Shown: positions 1 to 9,686, counted from the stretch's first letter. The stretch is DNA of 64,000 nt from Alistipes sp. (GCA_023667265.1 JAMPAJ010000001.1:879864-943863); one strand, 5' to 3'. The notes: a model not told the origin generated them from the sequence alone. Translations and numbers: made by a program.

Positions 1-1
1 T

Positions 2-487
2 CACGGTACGCTGAACAGCATCATCGAAGCCTTCGGAGGACAGGGCATCGACTGGCTGAAATCCTCTCACGGACAGGTGATAATAATTGCCATGTTCCTG
101 TGGAAAAACCTCGGCTATAACATGATACTCTTTATGTCGGCGCTGGCGTCTGTCCCAAAGGATATCCTGGAGGTGGCGGAGCTTGAGGGAGCAGGTAAAT
201 TCTACCAGTTCATACATATAAAGCTGCGATACCTTTCGCCGACTATCTTATTCGTACTCATACTTTCCCTTATCAACTCGTTCAAGATCTTCCGGGAGGT
301 CTATCTCCTTACCGGAGACCACCCCTACAGCAAGCTGTATATGCTCCAGCACTTCATGAACAACACCTTCAACAGCATAGATTATCAGAAGCTGTCGGCG
401 GCGGCTATACTATTCGCGCTGGTGATGATAGTTATTATGTCGGTTCTCATGGCTGCGGATAATAAATTCGGAAAGGATGTGGAGTGA
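2..487 (+). CDS. ABC transporter permease, sugar type (5' end missing)
   Basis: Inner-membrane permease of a binding-protein-dependent ABC importer of the MalF type; the N-terminus lies outside the window and the frame is open from base 2. The visible 161 residues hold several hydrophobic segments and the cytoplasmic EAA loop that contacts the ATPase (EVAELEGAGKFYQF, near base 170-215). The stop codon overlaps the start of the next permease (TGATG), so the two are translationally coupled. The substrate cannot be told from sequence, but the solute-binding protein downstream belongs to the carbohydrate-uptake class. Confidence 0.85.
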   Translation, partial: HGTLNSIIEAFGGQGIDWLKSSHGQVIIIAMFLWKNLGYNMILFMSALASVPKDILEVAELEGAGKFYQFIHIKLRYLSPTILFVLILSLINSFKIFREVYLLTGDHPYSKLYMLQHFMNNTFNSIDYQKLSAAAILFALVMIVIMSVLMAADNKFGKDVE

Positions 488-1434
488 TGGCAAGAAAGAA
501 AAGGAGCAGGGCGCTCGACGTTGCCGTTACCGTTTTCCTGCTGGCTGCCGGAGTGATGTTCCTGCTGCCGACGGTGCTCACCCTTGCAAATTCGTTTATG
601 ACGTCTTCGGAAATTTCCGCAAACTACGGCACAATGATAGACAATATGACCTCCAGCGAAAAGGAGTTCATTTCCGACTCGGTAAATCTGAAATTCATTC
701 CCGACAAGGTGACCTTCGACCAGTTCCGGAACGTGCTTCTGAAAAGTCCGGACTATCTGCTGAAATTCTGGAACTCGATAATACTTACAGTTCCCATAAC
801 TCTTTTCCAGGTGCTCACGGCAATTTTCGCCTCCTATGGCTTTGCACGTTACCCGGGAAAGCTCAAGAGCATCATCTTCTTCGTCTATATCATACTCATG
901 ATAATGCCGTACCAGGTCACGCTTGTGCCGAATTTCCTTGTGGCTGACAAGCTGGGGCTGATAGATACAGGCAGCGGCACGGTCATGGACGCGGCGGAGA
1001 GCTTTCTCTCTCCGGAAACGAAACAGCGGCTTGCGGTGATTCTGCCGGGTATATTCTCGCCGTTCAGCGTGTTCCTGCTTACAAAGGTAATGCGGCGTAT
1101 CCCGATTTCCTATGTCGAGGCTGCAAAGCTTGACGGCGCAAACGAGTTCCAGGTGCTTACCCGGATATACGTTCCGCTCTGTAAGGGCGCGATCGTGTCG
1201 GTCACAATGCTTGTTTTCATAGACTACTGGAATATGGTCGAGCAGCCCCTGGTGCTCATGAAGAATCAGGATCTGCATCCGCTTTCGGTGTTCCTGTCGC
1301 AGATAAACACCGGAGATATCGGACTTGCCTTTGCGGTAGGCGTGATATACATGATACCCTCGATACTTCTTTTCCTCTACGGAGAGGATTACCTCATAGA
1401 CGGCATCGTCTACTCCGGCGGAATAAAGGGATAA
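487..1434 (+). CDS. ABC transporter permease, sugar type (MalG-like)
   Basis: Second membrane subunit of the importer, 315 aa, about six predicted membrane spans. The first span is near residues 12-35, and an EAA loop (EAAKLDGANEFQVL) lies near residue 215, the ATPase docking element of the MalFG family. An upstream in-frame GTG at 484 is possible, but the ATG at 487 overlapping the preceding stop fits a coupled pair better. The C-terminus is hydrophobic and ends at the gap before an HlyD-like gene. A 50-100 aa extracytoplasmic loop after span 1 (STOP-rich polar stretch, residues about 40-90) is longer than in E. coli MalG. Confidence 0.85.
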   Translation: MARKKRSRALDVAVTVFLLAAGVMFLLPTVLTLANSFMTSSEISANYGTMIDNMTSSEKEFISDSVNLKFIPDKVTFDQFRNVLLKSPDYLLKFWNSIILTVPITLFQVLTAIFASYGFARYPGKLKSIIFFVYIILMIMPYQVTLVPNFLVADKLGLIDTGSGTVMDAAESFLSPETKQRLAVILPGIFSPFSVFLLTKVMRRIPISYVEAAKLDGANEFQVLTRIYVPLCKGAIVSVTMLVFIDYWNMVEQPLVLMKNQDLHPLSVFLSQINTGDIGLAFAVGVIYMIPSILLFLYGEDYLIDGIVYSGGIKG

Positions 1435-1465
1435 TTACAACAATACAGAAGGAAGGACAACTGTT

Positions 1466-3253
1466 ATGGCTGAAATAAAGGATATAAAGGACATAAAGGG
1501 CGACGCTGAGGAGCGCGACCCGAAAAAACGCAGGGATCTTATAAAGAACATTCTCATTATTTTTCTCATAATCCTCCTGCTGCTTACATTTTTCTCCAAC
1601 ACTATCATGAATAAGTCGCTGCCGGAAATACAGACCCAGCGCGCGACTTCCGGAAAGCTTACGGAGAGGATCCGGGGCAGCGGAGTTGTGGAGTCCAACC
1701 AGAGCTTCGGCGTCAAGGTGGACGGCAACAGGGTTATCAACACCATCAACGTGAAGGCGGGTCAGGAAATCGAAAAAGGCGACGTTCTCCTGGTTGTCGG
1801 CACTGGCGAAAGCGAGGAGCTTACCGCTGCCGAGGACGAGCTTGAAGCCCTCGAGCTTTCCTATCAGAAGGCGCTGCTTACTCCTCCCAAGGACTATGCC
1901 GCGGAAAATCAGGCGATAAAAAATGCCCGTGAGGATCTGAACGAGGCTATCGCAAAGAAAAACAGCGCAGCCGCAAATCAGGGCAATGTCGCCGCGGCAA
2001 AGGACGCCTACAACTACAATAAATCGCAGCTTGAATATTACACGTCGCTTCAGACCAAGCTCAGCAGCGTTATCGCCGCTATCGACGCCGACGACTATAC
2101 AGGCGCGCCTCCGGAGTATACCGGTCAGCTTATCGAGCAGAAAAACGCTGCGGCTGACGCGGAATCGGCATACAACAGCGCAAAGGAAATATATACGGCT
2201 CTTCTCGGGGCATATTCCGGCGATCAGGCTTCCGGCGGAGACGATCCAGTCGCCCAACCTCTTTCCGGCTCGGTCGTGACGAAAGAGGAGCTTGACGCGG
2301 CGGAGGCTGATATGCTTGCGAAGGAGGCTGCCTGCAATGCGGCAAAGGAAAGCTATGACAGCCTGAAATATTCCCTGAGAAACGATCTCGCATATCAGCT
2401 TACGGACGCTGAATCAAATGTAAGCTGGTACTCGGCGCAGATCATGGAATATGAATCCGGCGGAAGCGGAGAGGAAATGACCCCGGAAATGCTGGAGGAG
2501 GACGTGAAGTCGAAGCAGAGGACGCTCGAGGACCTGATATTGCAGCTCAGCCAGACCCAGCAGGAGAACGGCATCCAGAACCAGATAAACCAGCTCGACC
2601 TCCAGGCGCAGAAAAAGGACATTGAAAAGGCGAAGGATAAGGTCGACAAGCTGAAAAAGGAAAACGAGACTACCGAAATAAAGGCGGAGCACAACGGCAT
2701 CGTAAGCAGCATCAATTTCCGGGTAGGCGACGAGACTGTTCCCGATATGGATATCATGACGATCGATATTGCGGAAGAGGGCTATACCGTCGAGATAACA
2801 GTCGACGGCGAAAAGACCAAGAAGGTCAAGAAGGGCGTCGCTGCGGAGATCGTGAACAACTGGAGCGGAAATGTGGAGGCTGTCCTCACGGAGATAAAGA
2901 ACGACACAGTTCCCAACTCCAAGAACAGAATACTCGTTTTCTCCGTTACAGGCGATATCGACTCCGGAACATATGTCGATCTCTCGATCCCCTGCGGAAG
3001 CGGAAGCTATGATACTATCGTGCCGAAGAGCGCGGTATACAGCGATAATCAGGGCAGCTTCGTACTCGTTGTCGAGTCGAAGAGCTCGCCTCTCGGAAAC
3101 CGCTATTACGCAAGAAGAGTTCCCGTTGAGGTCATCGTCTCCGACGAAATGTCCAGCGCGGTACAGGGCTCGTTCAGCAGCGGCGACTATATAATCACGG
3201 CTTCAAGCAAGCCTGTTAAGCCCAACGACCAGGTGCGTATGAAGGATGAGTAA
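1466..3253 (+). CDS. HlyD/MacA-family membrane fusion (adaptor) protein
   Basis: 595 aa adaptor of the HlyD/RND-periplasmic family. A charged cytoplasmic N-terminus is followed by one membrane span (about residues 27-46, LIKNILIIFLIILLL) and an outside domain. Two lipoyl-like half motifs flank a long Ala/Glu/Lys-rich coiled coil (residues about 100-400): one at about 75-115 (GSGVVESNQ, KAGQEIEKGDVL) and the second at about 405-440 (AEHNGIVSSINFRVGDE). A beta-barrel and membrane-proximal region follow. Gram-positive adaptors of this kind normally partner MacB-type ABC exporters, and the next gene is MacB-like, so finding it in a sugar-importer operon is unusual. Ribosome binding site GGAAGGA lies upstream of ATG 1466. 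Confidence 0.85.
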   Translation: MAEIKDIKDIKGDAEERDPKKRRDLIKNILIIFLIILLLLTFFSNTIMNKSLPEIQTQRATSGKLTERIRGSGVVESNQSFGVKVDGNRVINTINVKAGQEIEKGDVLLVVGTGESEELTAAEDELEALELSYQKALLTPPKDYAAENQAIKNAREDLNEAIAKKNSAAANQGNVAAAKDAYNYNKSQLEYYTSLQTKLSSVIAAIDADDYTGAPPEYTGQLIEQKNAAADAESAYNSAKEIYTALLGAYSGDQASGGDDPVAQPLSGSVVTKEELDAAEADMLAKEAACNAAKESYDSLKYSLRNDLAYQLTDAESNVSWYSAQIMEYESGGSGEEMTPEMLEEDVKSKQRTLEDLILQLSQTQQENGIQNQINQLDLQAQKKDIEKAKDKVDKLKKENETTEIKAEHNGIVSSINFRVGDETVPDMDIMTIDIAEEGYTVEITVDGEKTKKVKKGVAAEIVNNWSGNVEAVLTEIKNDTVPNSKNRILVFSVTGDIDSGTYVDLSIPCGSGSYDTIVPKSAVYSDNQGSFVLVVESKSSPLGNRYYARRVPVEVIVSDEMSSAVQGSFSSGDYIITASSKPVKPNDQVRMKDE

Positions 3254-3265
3254 GGCGGTGGCTCG

Positions 3266-4429
3266 ATGAAGCATAAAAAAATCATAACAGCCGTTATAGC
3301 CGCCGCAAATGTGCTGTCTGCCGCAGCCTGGGGCATAATGACAGCTGTCGGCAGCTCCGCGGCAAAGGAGCAGGGCTATAACAGCGCCGCCATACGGTGG
3401 GACAGCTCCGGGGAAAGCGTGCAGGCAAGCTGCTTTCTCACCGAGGATTCCGGCTTTACCGTCAACGAGACCGCAGGCGTTAAGGCGAGCCTTATGAACG
3501 CCCTGAAAAATATCTCCGTTACGGCGGAGGAGGGTCAGCAGCTTATTGCGGACGCCTACAGCACCTCCGGAGGACAGATGAGCTTCCGGGGAGACGGCAT
3601 GGGCAGGACGGACGCGGAGGTGACTGTTTTCGGAGGAGATTTCTTCCTCTTCCGGGATCTCGAGCTGATAAACGGCTCGTACATCTCCGACAGCGACCTT
3701 ATGCAGGACGGCGTGGTCATAGACAGGACTGCCGCATGGGCGCTTTACGGCTCGGAAGACGTGGCAGGAATGAACGTCTATATAAACGGCACGAAATTCT
3801 ATATATCCGGCGTTGTCGAGAATCCGGACTCAAAGGCGGAAAAAAAGACCGCAGGCGACACGCCCAGGGCGTATATGACCTATGACGGCTATAAGCTTGT
3901 CTCCGGAGAAGCGATGTATGACGGAGACGCGGGATATAGTCAGAGCGCGGAAAAGGTGAGCTGCTACGAATGTGTTATCCCCAGCCCGGTGGAAAATTTC
4001 GGCTACAATGCCTTCAAGGATTATTTCAGCGAAGGCTATAAGGAAACGAGCTATACGGTGAACAACACCCTGCGCTTTGCGCCGAAAACGAGAGCGAAGA
4101 AATATAAAAAGCTTTCGGAATACGCCGTGCACGACAAGCCGATAGTCTATCCCTGGTGGGAGAACGCTTCCAGGATAACAGAGTTCAGGCTGAGCAGGCT
4201 CTATCATTTCAGGCGGCTTGCATATATTATCCCGGCAATTACGCTGGCAATACTGATCGTACTGCTCTGGCGGATGATAGGCATACTCCGGAAAAGGGCT
4301 GCCGACAGCATGGTCGAATCCGTAAAGTGGGGATTTTATAACAGGAAACAAAAGAAATTAAATAATACAGGAAAAGAAGAAACCGATACAGAAAAAGATC
4401 AAAATAAAAAGAAAGAGGAAAGCTTATGA
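3266..4429 (+). CDS. MacB-like extracytoplasmic core-domain protein
   Basis: 387 aa. An N-terminal membrane anchor/signal (residues about 5-28) precedes an outside domain of about 280 residues that resembles the periplasmic core domain of MacB/FtsX-type permeases (stretch FLFRDLELINGSYISDSDLMQDG, then a WALYGSEDVAG segment typical of these domains). A single C-terminal span follows (about residues 318-340) with a Lys/Glu-rich tail. A normal MacB permease has four spans, so this is a reduced form with only two. It starts 12 bp after the HlyD-like gene, and its stop overlaps the next start (ATGA). A role as outside partner of the HlyD protein is inferred. Confidence 0.65.
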   Translation: MKHKKIITAVIAAANVLSAAAWGIMTAVGSSAAKEQGYNSAAIRWDSSGESVQASCFLTEDSGFTVNETAGVKASLMNALKNISVTAEEGQQLIADAYSTSGGQMSFRGDGMGRTDAEVTVFGGDFFLFRDLELINGSYISDSDLMQDGVVIDRTAAWALYGSEDVAGMNVYINGTKFYISGVVENPDSKAEKKTAGDTPRAYMTYDGYKLVSGEAMYDGDAGYSQSAEKVSCYECVIPSPVENFGYNAFKDYFSEGYKETSYTVNNTLRFAPKTRAKKYKKLSEYAVHDKPIVYPWWENASRITEFRLSRLYHFRRLAYIIPAITLAILIVLLWRMIGILRKRAADSMVESVKWGFYNRKQKKLNNTGKEETDTEKDQNKKKEESL

Positions 4430-6825
4430 AACAGATAAAAAGAACGGCTGCCGGAATTTTAGCTATGGCGTTCGTATTCTCCGCCGTAAGCTGCGGCAAG
4501 GACAATGGCAAGTACACAAATGAGGCAAAAAAGGCGAGCGAGGTAATAAAGAACTCCTACAGCGCCGTAGCAGTCGGAGAAAAGCCGCCTGTTGAGTGGA
4601 TCGACGGCATAATGGCGCTCGGCGACAGCGGAAAATTCCTGGTGTCCGGAAGCAGCGAGGAGGGATACACCTTCTGCATCACGGACAGCGAATTTATCGA
4701 CTATCAGAGCATCGACATGAGCGAGATAGCCGAGGGTCACGAGGACTTCAGCGCAGTACCGGTGGTAATGACTGACGGCAGCATCTACGTCACCGTGACA
4801 TATACCGATTACAAGGAGGGAACTGTTCTTCCCGACTCTGAGGTCCCGGATTTCGACTGGGAGAGCTTCGACTATGACGCGCTCTACGACGCGGAGATAA
4901 GAAGCTACTACATCTATCAGATAGACGAAAACGGCAATGTGCTCGGCAAGAACGAGGTCGGCGACGTAGGAAAGTACATCGAGGAGAATGGCGAGACCGG
5001 ACGTATCTGGCTCGGCGACGCCAATGCGCTCGGAAACGATACTATCATATACAATATAAGCGGAATGTACAACGAAGCTTATATTGCTGTAAGCACAAAC
5101 GGAAACGTTATCGGCAAGCTTGACCTTGACGACGATGTATACCTTTACGACGGCACTATAAACGACGCGGACGGCAACCTGCTCTTCACTATGTATGACG
5201 ATGATACGGATGAGCAGGTCATCGCAAAGATCGACGCGGAAACTATGACCCTCAGCGACGATAAGATCTCTCTGAAGGAGGTTGATAACTACTTCAATGG
5301 ACTTCACCGCGGAAACGAATCCTATCCCATTCTTCTGACAGGAAGCAGCGCGCTTTACGGCGTCACTCCGGATAACGAGATAGAGGAGCTTGTCAACTGG
5401 ACGGATTCCGACATTGACGACGACTATGTACAGGGCGTTTTCCCGGTGGAGAACGGAGAGTTTATAGTTTATATAAACGACTGGAACGACACACAGGGCT
5501 TCTACCGCCTTACAAAGCGCGATCCCTCGGAGCTTGAAAATGCTGTTATAATCAATATGGTCGTTAGCTATAACGACACCGCTATTACCAAAATGGTGCA
5601 GAAGTTCAACCAGGAGAATACGGATTACCGTATCAGAGTTGAGGAGTACAGCAAGTACTACGAATGGGACGAGGAAAGTCAGATGACCACGAATACTCCG
5701 GCAAAGCAGCTGCAAAAGGATCTTGCTGCCGGAAAAGAGGTGGACATTATCATGATGAACGACGCCGCTCTTACAAATAATCTCGGAAGCAAGGGCGCGC
5801 TTGTGGATATGTACCAGTTTATGGGCAAGGACGGCGCTCCGGCAAAGGAGGACCTTGTGGAATCCGTTCTTAAAGGTATGGAGACCGACGGCAAGCTCTA
5901 TGCCATGCCCTTTGACTTCTCGGTGCGGACAGTTGTAGTCAAGAGCAAGTTCTTCTCCGAGGAAAACTGGACTGTTGACGATCTGATAGAGGTATACAAC
6001 AATATGCCCGAGGGCGTGTCGCTTTACCAGTACGGCGACAACACCAAGCAGCGTGCTTTCAGTGCTCTGGCAGTGGAAGGCTCCAGCTTCCTGGACTACA
6101 AAAACGGCACCTGCTCATTTGATTCTCCCGAATTTATAAAGATACTGGAGTTTGCAGATCGCTTTGAAAACAGAAATGACATCGCCGACACAGACAGGGA
6201 CGAGTACGACGATGATTGGTATAGTGAGCAGGAAATGGCTCTCAGAAACGATAAGGCTCTGCTCTATGATATGTGGCTTGACGACCCGAGAGAGTATAAG
6301 AGAGTGAGAGACGGCTATTTCGGCGATGATGTAACGTTGGTAGGCGCTCCGTCGACTGACGGTTCAGGCGCAACGATGCAGGTCTACGATTCCGCATCCA
6401 TTATGAGCAGCTCGCCCTCGAAGGACGCTTGCTGGAAGTTTGTAAGCCAGTATCTTACCGAGGATTACCAGGGCGGCGACGAAATGTACAATCTGCCCAT
6501 TCTGAAATCCGCCTTCGATAAAAAGCTGGACGAAACAATGAGCAAGCCCTACTGGACAGACGAGAACGGCAAGAAGCAGGAATATGACGACCAGATATGG
6601 CTTGCAGGCGAGGAAATAAAGATCAAGCCGCTTACTCAGGAAGAGAGAGATTATATTGCGGACTATATCCTCAATGCAAAATTCACCAATTACTATTACG
6701 ATGACGAGATACAGAGCATCATCAACGAAGAGGTCGAGGCGTTCTTCGCAGGAGAGAAATCCGCTCAGGACGCAGCCGACATTATACAGAACAGAGTTTC
6801 TATACTCATCAGCGAGAAGAGCTGA
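4426..6825 (+). CDS. Lipoprotein with extracellular solute-binding domain, large N-terminal extension
   Basis: 799 aa secreted lipoprotein. The signal peptide ends in a lipobox (FSAVSC, Cys at residue 23). The C-terminal 430 residues are a family 1 (sugar-type) solute-binding domain, beginning near residue 370 (VSYNDTAITKMVQKFNQEN) and including the hinge segment DIIMMNDAAL and the typical LYAMPFDFSVRTVVVKS stretch. Residues about 30-365 are an additional acidic, Asp/Tyr-rich beta-type domain, possibly propeller-like, that ordinary binding proteins (about 430 aa) lack. It is the last gene of the operon, ATGA-coupled to the MacB-like gene and followed by a strong terminator. Confidence 0.85.
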   Translation: MKQIKRTAAGILAMAFVFSAVSCGKDNGKYTNEAKKASEVIKNSYSAVAVGEKPPVEWIDGIMALGDSGKFLVSGSSEEGYTFCITDSEFIDYQSIDMSEIAEGHEDFSAVPVVMTDGSIYVTVTYTDYKEGTVLPDSEVPDFDWESFDYDALYDAEIRSYYIYQIDENGNVLGKNEVGDVGKYIEENGETGRIWLGDANALGNDTIIYNISGMYNEAYIAVSTNGNVIGKLDLDDDVYLYDGTINDADGNLLFTMYDDDTDEQVIAKIDAETMTLSDDKISLKEVDNYFNGLHRGNESYPILLTGSSALYGVTPDNEIEELVNWTDSDIDDDYVQGVFPVENGEFIVYINDWNDTQGFYRLTKRDPSELENAVIINMVVSYNDTAITKMVQKFNQENTDYRIRVEEYSKYYEWDEESQMTTNTPAKQLQKDLAAGKEVDIIMMNDAALTNNLGSKGALVDMYQFMGKDGAPAKEDLVESVLKGMETDGKLYAMPFDFSVRTVVVKSKFFSEENWTVDDLIEVYNNMPEGVSLYQYGDNTKQRAFSALAVEGSSFLDYKNGTCSFDSPEFIKILEFADRFENRNDIADTDRDEYDDDWYSEQEMALRNDKALLYDMWLDDPREYKRVRDGYFGDDVTLVGAPSTDGSGATMQVYDSASIMSSSPSKDACWKFVSQYLTEDYQGGDEMYNLPILKSAFDKKLDETMSKPYWTDENGKKQEYDDQIWLAGEEIKIKPLTQEERDYIADYILNAKFTNYYYDDEIQSIINEEVEAFFAGEKSAQDAADIIQNRVSILISEKS

Positions 6826-6877
6826 TAGGTTCTGATTATTTATGACATCTTCAATTTAATATACTCCACCTCCTTAT

Positions 6878-6912
6878 GATCAGCCCCCGGATTTTCCGGG
6901 GGCTGATCTTTT
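6878..6912 (+). terminator. Intrinsic terminator of the ABC/HlyD operon
   Basis: A 13-bp perfect stem (GATCAGCCCCCGG / CCGGGGGCTGATC) with a short T-rich loop, followed by TTTTGG. It lies 53 bp after the stop of the solute-binding lipoprotein gene. Confidence 0.85.
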
Positions 6913-6942
6913 GGTGGGAATAATATGGAATTTAGTCCTGAC

Positions 6943-7156
6943 TTTTTGGAAATGTGCTGGGGAAGATTCGGGGGACGCTCTCTCTTGCAGAGCGTCCCCT
7001 CTGTCAAAACAGTCCACTGGACTGTTTTGACATTCACCCCTTGCAGAGCGCCTAAAGGCATCATCGACCTTCGGTCGATATGGGACTCTGTCCCATGCCC
7101 TGCCAGAGGCGCTGCCTCTGGACTCTGCAAAAGGGACAACCGTCCCTTTTGAAACC
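6943..7156 (+). repeat. Multi-hairpin dispersed repeat, copy A
   Basis: About 210 bp made of consecutive hairpins: GGGACGCTCT...AGAGCGTCCC, then a CAGTCCACTGGACTG core stem, ATCGACCTTCGGTCGAT, ATGGGACTCTGTCCCAT, CCAGAGGCGCTGCCTCTGG and AAAAGGGACAACCGTCCCTTTT. Nearly the same module occurs at 62983-63196 (same orientation) and 62671-62858 (opposite), with one end hairpin alone at 36309-36342. No convincing gene lies here. It fills the gap between the operon terminator and the promoter of the exporter operon. Confidence 0.9.
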
Positions 7157-7246
7157 CTATGTTTTTATTTTTGTGCACTATTAACAAAAAACAGTCGTTT
7201 TTTTTTTTTTTATGCCACACTGTTAGCGTTTTATATCGTCAGCGTC

Positions 7247-7318
7247 TTGACAATTGTTTAACAATATGATATAATTACATTGGTTGGAAAAACCAATGAT
7301 ATTCCCGATGTTTCGGGA
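7247..7318 (+). promoter_or_regulatory. Promoter and inverted repeats upstream of the ABC-2 exporter operon
   Basis: Consensus sigma-A promoter: TTGACA (7247-7252), 17-bp spacer, TATAAT (7270-7275). A perfect inverted repeat CATTGGTT-5-AACCAATG (7278-7298) covers the expected start point, and a second hairpin TCCCGA-4-TCGGGA (7303-7318) precedes the ribosome binding site. The first repeat is placed like a repressor operator. The PadR regulator at 9687 is a possible but unproven binder; the half sites do not match the usual ATGT/ACAT PadR pattern. Confidence 0.75.
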
Positions 7319-7334
7319 GAAAAGGGGATTATTT

Positions 7335-8075
7335 ATGGAAAATATTCTTGAAGTGAAGGGGCTTTCTAAGCAGTACGCAAAAGTGCTTGCCGCAGACAGC
7401 GTTTCCTTCAACATCCAGAAGGGCGAGATATTCGCTCTTATCGGGCCGAACGGCGCTGGTAAGACCACGACTATCCGTATGATCTCGACACTGCTGACGC
7501 CTACCTCCGGCGACGCTGTCGTTGACGGTCACAGCATTATAAAAGAACCGGAAAAGGTCCGGAGTTGTATCACCTACCTCCCCGACGAGGCTGGCGCTTA
7601 CAAGAACATGACCGGAAAAAAATATCTGCGCTTTATGGCAGGCTTGTTCTCAACCGACATCGACACTATCAACAGCTATGTTCAGCGTGCGGAGAAAATG
7701 TGCGGTCTCGGGGAACGCCTCAAGGACAAGATCGGTACATACAGCCGCGGCATGATACGTAAGCTGCTGCTCTCCCGCGCCGTTATGACAAAGCCTGCCC
7801 TTGCTATCCTTGACGAGCCTACAAGCGGTCTCGACGTGCTCAACGCTATCGAGATACGAAAAATGATAAAAAAGCTTGCGGCAGAGGAGGGAATGTCCTT
7901 CCTGCTGTCCTCCCATAATATGCTGGAGATAGAATTTGTTTCCGACCGCGTCGGCATTATCGCAAAGGGACATCTTCTCGTTACCGGAAAGATCGACGAG
8001 CTGAAGCAGCGGTATAATGCCGCGAATCTTGAAGAGGTCTTTGAAAGGGTGGTGAACGATAATGAAATTCTTTAA
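7335..8075 (+). CDS. ABC-2 type exporter ATP-binding protein (NatA-like)
   Basis: 246 aa cytoplasmic ATPase of an ABC-2 exporter. Walker A is GPNGAGKT (near residue 38-45), the ABC signature is YSRGM (degenerate LSGGQ), Walker B is LAILDEP, followed by a D-loop (SGLDV) and H-loop (SSHNM). Length and order match NatA/CcmA-type subunits, which power export of ions, drugs or peptides. The start at 7335 was chosen over an upstream in-frame ATG (7284) because it follows AAAAGGGG and makes the canonical ENILEVKGLSK N-terminus. It overlaps the permease gene by 14 bp. Confidence 0.95.
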   Translation: MENILEVKGLSKQYAKVLAADSVSFNIQKGEIFALIGPNGAGKTTTIRMISTLLTPTSGDAVVDGHSIIKEPEKVRSCITYLPDEAGAYKNMTGKKYLRFMAGLFSTDIDTINSYVQRAEKMCGLGERLKDKIGTYSRGMIRKLLLSRAVMTKPALAILDEPTSGLDVLNAIEIRKMIKKLAAEEGMSFLLSSHNMLEIEFVSDRVGIIAKGHLLVTGKIDELKQRYNAANLEEVFERVVNDNEIL

Positions 8076-9396
8076 TCTGCTTAAAAAAGAGCTGGCTGAG
8101 CTTATCAACACGCAGATGATAGTCAGCCTTATCGCCGTTGTAGCCATTTTTATGCTTATGGGAAACGTTATGACGGCTACCGTTGAGGAGGCTGTGAAAA
8201 GCGAGTATACTGTCAACATAAGCGACCGCGACAACACGGAATTTACGGCTAAGCTTTTCGATACGCTTGCCGAGGGCGGCGCTAAGGTCAACGTCTTTGA
8301 TACCGAGGGCGACGACTATGCGCAGATACTTGAGGACGCCGGAATATCGGCTCTCGTTATTATTCCGGAGGGCTTTACCGCAGCTATCGAAAACGGCGAA
8401 GCTCCCGAGCTTATCAGCGTCGCGTCCATGAATTCCTCCGCAATGCTGTCCAATATTTCCAACAGCAACAGCAGCGCGCTGAGCTTCATAAGCAGCTGCA
8501 TTTCCGATACCTTTGCGGAGCTGTCCGGGCTTACTGCCGAGGATGTGGAGCTTATAAACTCTCCGGTAACGGTTACTGAAAATACTGTCGTGAACGGCAG
8601 ATCAGCGGCTATTGATACGGATTCTATCATGAACAAGATATCTATGCAGAGTATGATCCTGCCCCTCGTTGTTTTCGTGCTCATCATGATGACGTCGCAG
8701 ATGCTTATGAGCGCCATTTCAAATGAGAAGATCGACAAGACCCTGGAGACGCTGCTGTCTGCGCCGGTGTCGAGAACGGCTATTTTAGGCTCTAAAATGC
8801 TTGCGGCTGCTATAGTTGCCCTGCTCAATGCGGTGTGCTATATGTTCGCCTTTTCAAAGTTTATGTCGGGGGCAGAGAGCTCGGTTTCCGGAGACATGGC
8901 AGGTGCGGCTGTGACGGATTTTCTGCCAGTTGACAAGGCTATGGAGCAGCTTGGGCTGAATCTGGGCATGGGCGATTATATCCTGGTAGGCGTTCAGCTT
9001 TTCGTGACGATCATGATATGCCTTTCTGTCTCCATTATCTTAGGCTCTCTCGTAAACGACACAAAGCAGGCGCAGACAATGATAATGCCGCTCATGTTTA
9101 TGGCGATGATACCTTACGTTGTTTCCATGCTGGCGGATATCAATACCCTTCCTGTGGTGTTGCGAATCATAGTTTACGCAATTCCTTTCACTCACACGTT
9201 CTCCGCTATACCGAATCTTTCCTTCGGCAATACAACGCTTTTCTTCGCAGGTCTGGCGTACCAGATAGCTGTGCTGGCGATCTGCCTGTTCTTCGCGCTC
9301 AGACTGTTCAAGTCGGATAAGATACTCACGGCTTCCTTTAATTTTGGTCAGAGATCGAAATTCAGAAAAAAGAAGGGCGCGGCTGAGGAAGAATAA
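8062..9396 (+). CDS. ABC-2 type exporter permease (NatB-like)
   Basis: 444 aa membrane subunit paired with the ATPase above. One N-terminal span (about residues 22-40) is followed by a large outside domain of about 170 residues (Ser/Asn-rich, ending near SMILPL), then a block of five to six spans. The EKIDKTLETLLSAPVSR segment is typical of NatB/YhgE-type ABC-2 permeases, just inside the cytoplasmic face. The C-terminus is basic (FNFGQRSKFRKKKG). The substrate is unknown. Transcription is expected to end at the hairpin 12 bp downstream. Confidence 0.9.
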   Translation: MKFFNLLKKELAELINTQMIVSLIAVVAIFMLMGNVMTATVEEAVKSEYTVNISDRDNTEFTAKLFDTLAEGGAKVNVFDTEGDDYAQILEDAGISALVIIPEGFTAAIENGEAPELISVASMNSSAMLSNISNSNSSALSFISSCISDTFAELSGLTAEDVELINSPVTVTENTVVNGRSAAIDTDSIMNKISMQSMILPLVVFVLIMMTSQMLMSAISNEKIDKTLETLLSAPVSRTAILGSKMLAAAIVALLNAVCYMFAFSKFMSGAESSVSGDMAGAAVTDFLPVDKAMEQLGLNLGMGDYILVGVQLFVTIMICLSVSIILGSLVNDTKQAQTMIMPLMFMAMIPYVVSMLADINTLPVVLRIIVYAIPFTHTFSAIPNLSFGNTTLFFAGLAYQIAVLAICLFFALRLFKSDKILTASFNFGQRSKFRKKKGAAEEE

Positions 9397-9408
9397 TTGA
9401 TAATATCA

Positions 9409-9446
9409 GGACTCCGGTAAACAATTCAGTTCCGGAGTCTTTTTTA
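9409..9446 (+). terminator. Intrinsic terminator after the exporter operon
   Basis: Inverted repeat GGACTCCGG...TCCGGAGTC followed by a run of six T, just after the permease stop. Confidence 0.85.
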
Positions 9447-9562
9447 GTGGGATAATCGACACTGGTTGTTTATTCTTTGGACAAAACATACAATTTAACA
9501 TTTTGTATAAATGCGGAAACTTGTGAAATCGGAGAAATATAATTCTGATTTTTATTTAAACA

Positions 9563-9620
<58 letters not shown>

Positions 9621-9686
9621 GTAATATGTATTTTTGGCACAAAACTGCATAGCCTGGATACACTTGTTGCAAAAAGAGGGATCAAA

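Noticed and set aside
6943..7156. CRISPR array
   Set aside because: The palindromes differ from each other and no regularly spaced repeats or cas genes occur.
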